From the NCBI GenBank assembly GCA_016081115.2, contig JABTTQ020003469.1:62001-126000 (forward strand): a DNA stretch of 64,000 nucleotides, in the 5' to 3' direction. Under the pieces are notes generated by a model, which had not been told where the DNA came from, searched no databases, and was given only the letters and a program-made list of their open reading frames with translations. The DNA comes from Rehmannia glutinosa (Eukaryota > Streptophyta > Magnoliopsida > Lamiales > Orobanchaceae). Position 1 is the first letter of the stretch; every line of letters begins with the position of its first letter. Made by a program: the position numbers and the translations under genes. This document shows, piece by piece, positions 45,143-55,329 of the stretch.

Positions 45143-46049
45143 CGCTAACTCTTGATTAGTAGGCCAGGCCCCCTGGGATATTTGTAAGTTGGCCTAACAT
45201 GTGTAGTATTTGCATAGTGATCCTACAAATTTAGGAAATTCAAAAAAATTATAATGTTGTTGTATTATTTATTTTCTTTTAATCTAACAACCGTAAATTC
45301 AGTAACACCCCATTCATGAAAAAAGATCTTATATCTACGAACTCATGTCAATTATCCAGAAAGCACAAGCTTCTACCACATGAATTTAACTGTTTATAAT
45401 GAATTTTGGAGATACCGTATACTTTGATTTCATGGTATTAATCTTAGCTACTTTTCGGCGGATTTGGCAAGATATATATCTAAGAAATTAAAAACATATT
45501 GAGATGTTAAATGCTATTTTCTTTAATATTTAGGCCAACTCAACATATACTAACATCAAGTAGTGTTAGGACCACATAATCAATCAAGGTGTTCAATCTG
45601 ATCCTACTATTTTTCCAGTAGTTATTTTTCTTCACTATGATTCTTGAACTTATTTTCAATTGAGCAAATGGTTTTTGATTTTTAGTCATTTCAAAAGTCA
45701 AGTATAAAAAAGTTACTAATCTCAAGATAAATATAAAATGATTATTCTCTAAGCTCATGAGCTTCTTATAACTTCCTAATTAGACAAATACATGGAGTGG
45801 CTATTTGAGCTTTTTCAATCTGGTACGGTTTTAAGTTTTATTATTTCATAAATTATGTACACTTACTTTATATTTGTCAAATAAAATACGATTCCACCTT
45901 CAAATGTTTCACAAAATTGAAGGGACAATGAAAATATAAAAGGGATTGTTAACATCTTCATTTTATTTATTATAACAATTTTAAATTAATATATTATGTA
46001 TATATATATATATATTTGATTGATTCATAAGATGGTTTAAAAATATACA

Positions 46050-46138
46050 AATATCTATATCTATATCTATCTATATCAATCTATATCTATATCTATATCT
46101 ATCTATATCTATATCTATATCTATCTATATCTATACTA
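46050..46138. repeat. (TATCTA)n-type microsatellite
   Basis: Interrupted array of tatatc/tatcta units. Confidence 0.9.
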
Positions 46139-47050
46139 TCTTAAAAGTGTTAATATTTCTTGCAATTTTTGATTGGACAAAAATATCCTTTAGACATAGT
46201 AAAATTTTAGGACAATTAAGTAATTTGATATTTATATTTAGCTTCTATTTGTCCAATTAGACAATGTAATCTTTTATATTCAACATTTTAAAAGTATTTA
46301 TTCTTTCAGTTATAACTCTTAAAATATTTTAATTTTTCAAATAATATTAGCTTCATATTAAACTAGATTTCGAGAGCTTTCTAACCATATGTCATAAGCA
46401 TATATAAGGAGTGCACATGAGAAAATTTTAACATTATAAAGTTCAACACTATGTAAAAATTAAGAATTTATGTTTTTCCTTAGTTTTGTTATTTATTTAA
46501 TCTTTTTTGTTTAATTATATGAAAGATGTTCATTATAGCCAAAAAAGATTTCAGAATATGAAAATATATTTTTTCAATCATAACACTAAGAATACTTTAA
46601 ATTTCTTATAAAATCAATTTCAAATTTAAACTAGGTTTCAAAATCTTTAACTATATGTTCTAAACATATACACAAGTTGTTATAGAAGAAAATTTTAACT
46701 ATTTAACTTTTAGTGTGATGCAAAATTGTGTATTTCTTATATTCTTTTAAATTTTCTCAATAATTAAATATGTCTATTATAATTTATAAAAAATGATCAA
46801 ATTATAATATACACGATAAGAAAAAATAAAATAGAAAATATATTAAGTGGTTTTTCTAAATAAAAAGTAGAGAAAATAGATAATACCTTTATGGTCGAAA
46901 AATTCTCCCTCAATTAGTAATATGCAATTTAAAAATTAATTTATTGATGGTTTTTAAATAAATAATAGAAACAAGAGAGTTTCATATTTGTGTAATATTA
47001 AAATATTTCAAACAATCTTTAATGTAAAGAAAAAAAATTCAATAAAAAGG
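46125..47050. mobile_element. Possible Helitron-like element (tentative)
   Basis: tctatactatcttaaaag at the end of the microsatellite resembles 5' termini of plant Helitrons, and blocks at about 46316-46430 and 46585-46700 are diverged copies of each other (attaaactagatttcgag / tttaaactaggtttcaaa; catatgtcataagcatat / tatatgttctaaacatat). I could not find a convincing CTRR terminus with hairpin. Confidence 0.3.
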
Positions 47051-47151
47051 TAGCACGAGAACCGTTGTCCACAAATAATTTGGTTTTGTCCTCGTGGCCT
47101 CATCCGCTCACATCACATTAACAAATACAGAAAATACGATTAACATCTTTC

Positions 47152-47159
47152 TATAAATA
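47152..47159 (+). promoter_or_regulatory. Candidate TATA box of the BAHD gene
   Basis: tataaata lies 83 bases before the ATG at 47235, in a typical plant core-promoter position. Confidence 0.6.
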
Positions 47160-47234
47160 TCCCAACTTTCAATATATAAACAATACCAAGAGAAGATCAG
47201 AATCTATAAGGTACTTGCGAATAGCTAAAGATAT

Positions 47235-48574
47235 ATGGAAGCTCGCGTGCAAGTAATCTCCACAGAGATCATAAAACCCTCATTTGAAACACCCCATCAC
47301 CTCAAAAAAATGAAACTTTCATACCTGGACCAATTAACACCTCATCTATATTTCCCCGTCATCTTTTTCTACCAACCCAATGAAACAAAAGGCTTATCTA
47401 CCTCTAACCATGTCCAAATATCTCAACACTGAAAAAATCACTATCAGAAACCCTAACTTCATTCTATCCATTAGCAGGTAGGATTCAAGACAATTTCATC
47501 ATCGATTGCAATGATGCCGGTGTCGAATTCATCGAAGCTCGAATTGATGCTCAACTTAAAGATTCAATACAAAAACCGAACATGGAAAATTTGAAGCAGT
47601 ATCTTCCAGTTGATTCTGCTGAAGGTGGACTTGGTAATGAAGCGACCCTTTTGGTTGTCCAAATAACGTTGTTCGATTGTGGAGGAATTTCTGTTGGAAT
47701 TTGCTTTTCGCACAAAATAGGTGATTGCACATCTATAATGAACTTTTTAAATAAATGGGCAGCCACAAGCCGAGGGGATCATCAAGAAGCTGAAATTTCT
47801 CGAGTCAGTTTCGATCTGGCTAACTTTTTCCCAGCAAGGGACTTTTCGAGCTTATTTGGTTTTCCAAGATCTGACGAAAATTTCACAACAAAAAGGTTTG
47901 TGTTCGATAAGGTAAAATTGGCAGCTCTTAGATCACAAGCTGCTGTTGCTACCTCTTCATTTGATTCAACTACTCATGTCAAGAATCCTACTAATGTAGA
48001 ACTCGTATCAGCTTTTATCTGGAAAATTTTTATAAATAATGTGGCTAAATATTCCAACAACATGCGGGGAATAAAAAAAGATTTTGCTGCATTTCATGCA
48101 GTGAACCTGAGGGCAAGGATTAGGTCACCTGATGATGATCAATACTATCTTGAAAATGTTTTCGGCAACTGTATTATGTCATCATTGGCAACCACCAATA
48201 ATACTTGTAACATCACTTTTCATGAACTGGTGAGCAAATTGAGAAGCTCGATAAGAAAAATCAGTGACGATTATATTGAAAAGGCGAAAAATGGAGATTA
48301 TTATTTGAACGATCTATTTGGATTGATGTCGTTTCTAGCAAAGGGGGAATTGGAGTATTGTCGTTTTAGCAGTTGGTGTAGTTTTCCTATATACGAGGTC
48401 GATTATGGGTGGGGAAATCCTATTTGGGTGTGCACTACAGCTTTGCCGTTAAAGAATAATATAATCTTGGCGAGAAGCAGATGCGGAGACGGTATAGAAG
48501 CTTGGGTCAACATGAACCAAGACAACCTACAAGTTCTTGAAATGCAGATTCAACTTATTTCCACTAACATGTGA
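47235..48574 (+). pseudogene. BAHD acyltransferase, intact but for one missing base
   Basis: BAHD enzymes transfer acyl groups from acyl-CoA to alcohols or amines of specialised metabolites in the cytosol. The first frame (47235-47432) gives MEARVQVISTEIIKPS and the usual YLDQLTPH start; a single-base loss within 47408-47434 shifts to the frame that carries the rest to 48574. If read through, the product is 446 residues, the family's normal length, with no intron. HKIGD (HXXXD catalytic motif, 47711-47725, about residue 160) and DYGWG (48401-48415, a Phe-to-Tyr variant of DFGWG) are present. The N-terminus and HKIGD context suggest the vinorine synthase/acetyltransferase clade, but the substrate cannot be told. 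Because the rest is clean, the gap could be a sequencing error. AATAAA at 48596-48601 is a candidate poly(A) signal. Confidence 0.92.
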
Positions 48575-48595
48575 AGGTCATGGTGTAAAACCACA

Positions 48596-48601
48596 AATAA
48601 A
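48596..48601 (+). terminator. Candidate polyadenylation signal of the BAHD gene
   Basis: aataaa, 22 bases after the stop codon. Confidence 0.5.
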
Positions 48602-49075
48602 TTTATGGTTTTTTTTATTGTGTGCGGAAATCAATTAAGTTCTTTATTTGCCCAAAATCTAAACAACTCGCTATTTTCACACATATGAATATACTATTTT
48701 GAGGTAATGCGGATATGCATACCCTCGATCCTAATAAACTTTAATCCAACTTATTGATCAAAGTTTTACATTTCTAATTAAAACCATAAATGTTAATTAT
48801 TACCACTTAATATGGACTTTTATCTTTTGACACATGGACCACGTTATGGAATATTAATAATTAATATTCCAACATTCTCCCAGTTTATGTGTCAGCTTGA
48901 TGCTTTAGTAATTAACTTAAGCGCAAATTTTTATTATGTCCACTACATAACCATGATTGAACCAAAAGTATTTGGATCATGGTGGTCACATGTTAAATTG
49001 TCAACATGATTCATTTTATGTAATACTCCCGCCTCTCACGACTCAATTGGCCAATATAATTCATGTATTACATGC
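48602..49075. other. Non-coding interval
   Basis: No gene. A 23-base palindrome, ggaatatta...taatattcc, lies at 48848-48870. Confidence 0.5.
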
Positions 49076-49198
49076 CAATTTGATCATGCAAAGCAAAGTA
49101 GTCCTGTGGCTATATGAAAATCTTAACTTTGGTCTTTATTTCACCGAAAATTGGGAGCTACATGTACCACTCACATGATTGAAATCTCGTGAATGAGT
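49076..49198. repeat. Truncated copy of the intron 3 repeat
   Basis: Closely matches 31142-31275, and the match stops exactly at the start of the gypsy LTR, so the element was cut by that insertion. Confidence 0.75.
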
Positions 49199-52145
49199 GT
49201 GAAGCCCTCGATTTTTATTCGAACATGTACTTACCGTGTCGTCTTTGTACTTTTGACAATTCTACCGCGTCGCTTTGACAGGTAAATATTAATGATAATT
49301 ACATTTTTGCCTTAATTTCCTTATTTACTTCTTGTTATCATAATCATTTATTAATTTTATTTCGCATTTATGATCACTTGATTGATCATCATTATTGTTA
49401 TTTGCGTATCTATTAGTCACCTTAGAATTCTAAGAGACTATTTATTTTAGAGGTTTATACCTTATAGAATTAAGAATCCGGATTAGATTAAGCGATCATG
49501 AGACTTATAAGTGATCAAGGAAATCACTAATTATTTTGGAGATTGATATTATTCATCTATTATCATCAAATTTGGGACAAAAAAAATATGGAATTACCAC
49601 AAATACCCTTAAGGGGGACGGCCATGATGGGAAATTTTAGGGTAGAAATATCTTCCAACTCTTATACACATACACCTTATGTATTCATCTTGTGTATTAT
49701 TACACCATTAATTCAAATTTTATACACAATATCTTATACACCAATTCTTTATTATAAACTTACCCAACATGTTGGAGGCTTCCCAACATCCCATGCCAAC
49801 ATTCTCCTCAATCCCTTCAATTTCATCCTCTCATGCAAGACCTCATCATCTTGACCAAGGTCATTGTCCCTCATGCAAGCTACACCTTTCAAGCCATAGA
49901 ACAAAACAAAATTTTGTCCCCTCCCCACCCCATGTGGACGGCCAAGAGGCCTTAGTTGGGCAAGAAATTTGTTCAAGTTTCATTCATCACTTCATTTCAC
50001 CAACATTCATCTCTTCAAGCCTTGAATCTTCTTACTTCTCTCTAAAAATCCTCCTACTGTCTCTACAATTTTCTTTCTCTTCTCTTAAACACTTAGTAAA
50101 AATACAAGAACTTTTCCTTCTACTCCATCACAAAAATTCGAACACCCCCTACACAAGGTAAGAAATTTTGTTCCTCTTCTTGTCTTGATATCATCTAACT
50201 ATCTCCTCTCACTTATTAATGTAAGTTTGGATTTTTATGTTGAGGTTTACATAGAAGACTTGGAAGATACTAAGAGTCTCACCATCACCTTGAAGAAGAC
50301 TTCTAGACTTGAAGAAATTTGAAGGATTTGGACTATAAGGTAAGAAATTGGATTTTTGGTACCTTCTTCTTCTCCCTATTAATTTGAATTTTAACACCAA
50401 AATTATCATTTTGAGGTGTTTAGGGGCTGACCTTGGAGCTTTGGTTAAGAGGTGATTAAGTTCTTAAGAGACTATCAATTTTTGACTACAACTTTCAACT
50501 ACACAAGGTAAGTGTGGTACCTTTGGCCTATTTCTCTTAGGGCCCGAAATGACAATTTTAAACTTAGGGCCCGAAATGACAATTTTAACAAATTTGGGGC
50601 CAATGTGAGAATTTTATAAAAACTCGACCTCAAAACTTTAAAAACCTGAATCTCTGAACAATTTAGAGAATTTTGGAACTGATCTCATAATTTTTCAAGG
50701 TCGGGACATTTATTTATTTAACTTTTAACCCCAAAAGTATTGGTTTTGACAAAATGGGGCTAATTGTAAACTTTATTTTTATAAGGACCTAACTCAAATT
50801 ATTTTCTTTTAAAGAAACAGTCCTGGACCCTCTGAATTTAATATTTAATTAAAATATTTTATTTTCTTAAAAATCCCTTGACTTATCGGATCGTCTTGAC
50901 CGTTAATACCCGATCGCGGGCGACTTCCTCGTCTCGCGATTTCGAATCTATAACGGGACTTATGTTCCTCCTAATCCTTAAGATATCGAAGACTACTTAT
51001 CCTCCCGATAATTATCTTCATCCCAATAACTCCACCAACGCCATAACCATCTTGTGCAAATTTTTGAGGACTTTTCATGAATCGCTTCCCGAATCAATAA
51101 TACTCGATTTTGCCTGGTTGACTACCCGAACGCTGCTTAATTTCATGCCGAGTCAACTTGGTGTGTCGAGCTCACATCTCGGAATGGATACGCCGGGGAT
51201 AGAACCGGTAGCTCGGCTGCTATTTCACTCTCCGCCCCATCATCCTAATCCCCAATCGAGGGACGGAGTTTGTCCGAGGAAGCGGGTCGTAGTACTTGAG
51301 GTATAATCATGATTATGACAAATCCGAGCCTTGCTAGCTCCACTGTGGATTTTGTCTTTGCCTACGGAGCGATAAGGTGACAGGTCTTAGACCATCTTGC
51401 TCGGGGAGTTACAAGGAAGAATGAAGGAATCGTTGTCTGATCCACACGATTCGGAGTTAATCGGACCCGTTTGGTTGGCGCTACAAACCGACACGAATCG
51501 CTACTTGTATTGCATAGGTTGGCGCTACAAACCGTCACGCAACCGCTACTTGTCTTGCATAGGATTGGCGTTACAAATCCGCACGCAATCCTCCATGCCC
51601 CGCTTGAACCATAGTGCTGCGTGACCACGAACTATTTTCTTAAACTATATAAGTATGTTACTTGATATATTTATCACGGCGCTTGTGGATGTGTGTGAAA
51701 TCATGCATCATCTCTCACGCGTTTTTCATACAACTAAATTTCTCGCATTGACTATTTATATCGCCACACTCACACGATCACCCCATCCACCGAGATTTCT
51801 ATCTCATTCCTCATGTTTTCTAACCTTTAGATGAAGAGTTCGCCAAGACATCGAACCTACTGTGCATTGAATCCCTATCTGATGTGGAGCGACATTTTCT
51901 TTTACTTTTATTTGTTGTTGGACTCTTCATTTTATTTTTGTTTGACTGTAAGTTAATTCGGATAATCTTTTTGGTTGTATTCGGATATCGCCGGACTTTA
52001 AGATTGTAATTTGTACTCGTGATTATTTTAATTCCGCATTTGCATTAGACTCTATTTCACTTGGAGTTTGGTATCTTTGGTTTGGGACTGTTGATTTATT
52101 TGTTTAAGTGATTGATCGTTGTCGCGTCACGTTTGGGGCGTGACG
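49198..52145 (+). repeat. Gypsy 5' LTR, about 2.9 kb
   Basis: Non-coding. Contains a 44-45-bp tandem repeat (51473-51595). Several short open frames inside are not supported as genes. Confidence 0.7.
51473..51595. repeat. 44-45-bp tandem repeat, about 2.7 copies
   Basis: Units begin ggttggcgctacaaaccg at 51473 and 51517 and ggattggcgttacaaat at 51562; each contains acgca/acgaa, then cgctactt and tgcatag. Confidence 0.9.
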
Positions 52146-52149
52146 AGGT

Positions 52150-52163
52150 TATTGAGTATCGAG
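52150..52163 (+). promoter_or_regulatory. Degraded tRNA-Met primer binding site (gypsy)
   Basis: attgagtatcgagctcgg matches the common ttggtatcagagctcgg with one substitution and one missing base, a few bases after the LTR. Confidence 0.55.
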
Positions 52164-52437
52164 CTCGGCTAGTAAGATGGAAACTTACACCGAGCTAACC
52201 CTGTGATAGGACCCTCAGTTGTGTTGGGTAATACCGTAACTTGACTAATTAAGTGTGAAATCGATTTCAAAAATGGCATAGAACCATATTATTGATGTTT
52301 AGGTTAAGCTAAAATTTATATTTGGAGAATCCCTAGTCATACTTGATTTGACTTAGTCGACCTTGAGTGACTTTCCTTAGTCATTCTTTCCTTGTTCTCC
52401 TTATCTTTCCTCACATCCGTCTAATCCGCCTCGAGTT

Positions 52438-53180
52438 TTGTTTGACAGATGGAGCCGCACCCCAACTTGGTGGGACGTAATAGAAGCTCATTTTGAACGG
52501 GATCACTATAAGGCCTTAGAACTTCATTGGCGCCAGGCATTCCTACGGGCCGACTCTGAGCTTACCAGGGAACGACAATGCACTCGTGAACTAGGACACC
52601 TCCCGACAAAGAGTCAAGAAGAGAAGAATAACCTTACCCTCCCGTTAAAGACCGCGAGGACACCATCCGCTCGCGAGACCAAATTGATTGATCCAGAACG
52701 CTGGATAATACTCGCGAGAAGATGGAACGTGCCAAGGAAGGTCGCACGAAGTGGAGAATGGAGGCGCACATGTCAAGAGACACCATAGGACGCCATGAGG
52801 AGACCATCAACAAACAAATGCAAATAATCGGGAACTCACGCATGCCTTAACCGGCGGGATGCGGCTCACGGAGGTGCGCTTAGTAGCTAATGCGCCACCG
52901 TTGCACGCTTCGAGGCGGAACCAATGCCCGACCTTGAGGCCGATAATGCAGAGGATCCTGAGGAGGATCCTGAAGAAGACCCCGAAGAGGATCCCGATGA
53001 GGATCCAATGGAAGATGAAGAACCCGAGGTGCTTGAAGCCGCCCCACTCGATGATGCTCCGGACTAGAACAGTGGCTAGATTTCGCTAATCGGCCTAATG
53101 CCGAGGTGCTACCTCGGCCCGATCAAGTTCTGGTTCTGGACGAGGCCGCTAGTGATGATGACGGCGACCTCACTGAATAG
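52438..53180 (+). pseudogene. Pre-gag ORF: coiled-coil protein with acidic repeat tail, frameshifted
   Basis: A TTG-started frame (52438-52788) gives WWDVIEAHFERDHYKALELH and an Arg/Glu-rich helical stretch with RADSELTRERQ, predicted as coiled coil by its heptad-like charge pattern. In shifted frames it continues as RDTIGRHEETINKQ (about 52770-52815) and then a DPEE repeat (about 52965-53030) and an acidic end with DEAASDDDGDLTE before a stop near 53180. It lies between the LTR and gag. The family is unknown to me beyond a memory of similar hypothetical plant proteins linked to retroelements. The function is unknown. Confidence 0.55.
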
Positions 53181-53433
53181 ATAGTATCAGGCGCATATTA
53201 CCTTTCTGTTGTATTTTGCTTTTTGTTGTACCATGATTTCGGATTTACCATTGATTCTGTATTTATATTGTATGAACTCATTTGGATATATTCAAATTTT
53301 CACATTAATGGATATATCTTTTCTACATGTTCTATGTCTTGTGAACTTATGTTGCTCTCCTTGCGGTATAACTTGTTTACGCGAATATTTATTGGAATCA
53401 TTCATTTTTGTATTGTAGCTAAACTCCAGATTC

Positions 53434-53533
53434 ATGGCTGGAAACCGGGGACGCGGGAGACCCCGCCGTATACCCCAAAGGAACGATGATGCGCAAAGGG
53501 ATCGGGCACCCTCCCCCGAATTGCCACCACCTC
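53434..53533 (+). pseudogene. Gypsy gag N-terminus, cut by copia D
   Basis: The ATG at 53434 begins MAGNRGRGRPRRIPQ and runs to SPELPPPL, where it enters the copia D LTR at 53534. The basic start followed by a Pro-rich stretch is typical of plant gypsy gag proteins. The rest should be beyond copia D. Confidence 0.7.
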
Positions 53534-55064
53534 TGTAGGTCCCAAGGGGTGTAAGTGTAAGGTTTAGAAGGGGGTTGAATAAACCTTACCAAATTTTCGA
53601 TTTAGTCCTTTTAAATCTACGAGTTCTACAGATGTGTCCTTGATGGACAATCGAATTAGTCACTCAAGAGAGTTAATCTCTCAAATGCACTCTGAATTTG
53701 AGTACATTAATAGAGTAACTCACGGTGTTGGCTATAATTTGACTCAACCGTGGTTTTGTTTTTTGTGGAAGACTTAACACCCTTATGTTTGATTAAGCAA
53801 GATTTTACAAACTTGATTTAGTACTTATAAATTATCAAATGGATAGCAAATTTATCACAGAGATATAAGCGAGTTAAAAGTGCGTAAATTTAAATCTTTG
53901 AAATGTAAATGACACAATAAAATTTTTATAGAGGTTCGAAGATGGGGTAATTCTTCTACTCCTCTCTTCTCCAACTCCTGGAGGAATCCACTAGGTAATG
54001 ATCGGTTTACAAAGTGGTAACAGTCCGGATACAAGTCTTGATCACAACAATGGCCGACTTGATCCTTTGGGACTCGATCCGAGACGCCTTGATCACTCGG
54101 TGCTTGCAAATGCGACTCGCCTTCTTCACAGTGGTTTTGCCTTGCTACTACACTCACTTGCTCAAGCACTTTGGATTTGATCACGAAGCCCTCCAAAAGC
54201 TTAAGACTTGGTTCAGCCTTGAACCTTTCTACAATCCTTCCCGGAATGTAGACCCCTTGTTTTCGATATTTTCCTCTTCAACCGATTGAAGTTCTCTTTC
54301 CTTCACAGGTAAGTGTTGGATTGATGTACTTGAGATGTAGCTTGAGGATTGAGAATGTTTCGATTTTGATAAGCTTGTATATCTCACGTGTGTGTCATTC
54401 ATCATTCTTCTCAAACAATCTCCTCGACCTTTTATAGTGAATCTTTCAAAAATTTGCCCGTTGAAGAGATAGGCTCATTTTTGAAAGTCACTTTGCGTCG
54501 TTGGCTTGCGTTCTTGGAATTGCCATTTCCTCGTATGAATTATTTTATCACCTTTTCGAGTTCGACACGGTGTTGTGCTTCCCATTGATTCATTTCTTTT
54601 GCACGCAGGGATCGAGCACTCCAAGAAAGGTGGTATGGATATATTACTTGTTTAAGTAAATCTCTTGATTTTCGGCAACGTTTCTTTTACGATTATCTCG
54701 ACTTGACCGCATTTCCTTGCTTTCCCAGGTGACTTAGAGTCGGCTTCCAATCATTGGATGACTCTTCTCACTTACTTGACTTGAGACTTGGCTTCTCTTG
54801 AGTTGACTTGATCGATGTTCCACTGTGCATCTCACCGCTTCTTCATCGAGTTCTCGTCATCTTTTTTTTGTCGTCACTTGTTGTCTCTCGGCAGAGTTTT
54901 CCTTCAAGTCTTGATTGTCTTCTTGCATGTTAGGGGCGTAGGTGACTTAACTCCTTGGCCACTCTAATTGTTACAATACATTTTTTGCCAAGAATTGGGA
55001 GCCAACTTTCTATTCTAAGTTTTACATGGCATTCATCAAAATCTAAACAATAAAATTCCTAACA
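53534..55064 (-). repeat. Copia D 3' LTR
   Basis: 1531 bp. On the minus strand it starts TGTTAGGAATTTTATTG (from 55064) and ends GGGACCTACA (53534). The partner LTR is outside the window, so the boundaries rest on TG/CA ends, the polypurine tract and interruption of the gypsy gag frame. Confidence 0.75.
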
Positions 55065-55080
55065 ATTTCCCCCTTTTTGA
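55065..55080 (-). promoter_or_regulatory. Copia D polypurine tract
   Basis: On the minus strand tcaaaaagggggaaat directly precedes the LTR. It closely resembles the tract of copia A. Confidence 0.8.
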
Positions 55081-55329
55081 TGATGCCAAAACTTAAATCA
55101 TACAAAGATGCAAATAACAAAGATACATACGATTAGTGTATTGACATAGAATGTATGCGTGAGAATCAATCTTTTTATTGATCATATCATTCTTGTACTT
55201 AACACAATTGCATTTACAAGGTGTATCGAGTATATAATTGTCTTCACAAAATAGAAAATTTATAACTTTATTACGTAAGACTTACATTGTATGTATTTAC
55301 AAGATAAAATACACGAAGGGTTGGATAGC

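Larger units (their letters stand above)
45151..47150. other. Non-coding AT-rich interval upstream of the BAHD gene
   Basis: No gene. It contains a TATCTA-type microsatellite (46050-46138) followed by text with an internal diverged duplication, possibly Helitron-related. Confidence 0.5.
49198..53533 (+). mobile_element. Ty3/gypsy element (Tekay/Del-like?), interrupted by copia D
   Basis: A long LTR (49198 to about 52145), a degraded primer site, a pre-gag ORF and the first 33 codons of a gag are seen before copia D interrupts at 53534. LTR ends TGTGAAGCCC and GGGGCGTGAC(G) look like mutated TGTCACGCCC/GGGCGTGACA, ends I know from plant chromovirus-type gypsy elements. The LTR start is supported independently by truncation of the repeat at 49076-49198. 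Pol and the 3' LTR must lie beyond the window. Confidence 0.75.

Noticed and set aside
49543..51306. Several plus-strand frames (130-142 codons) that might be genes
   Set aside because: They lie within the gypsy LTR, lack similarity to known proteins and end arbitrarily.
51473..51595. Regularly spaced repeats that could suggest a CRISPR array
   Set aside because: The units are head-to-tail without variable spacers, and the context is a plant LTR.
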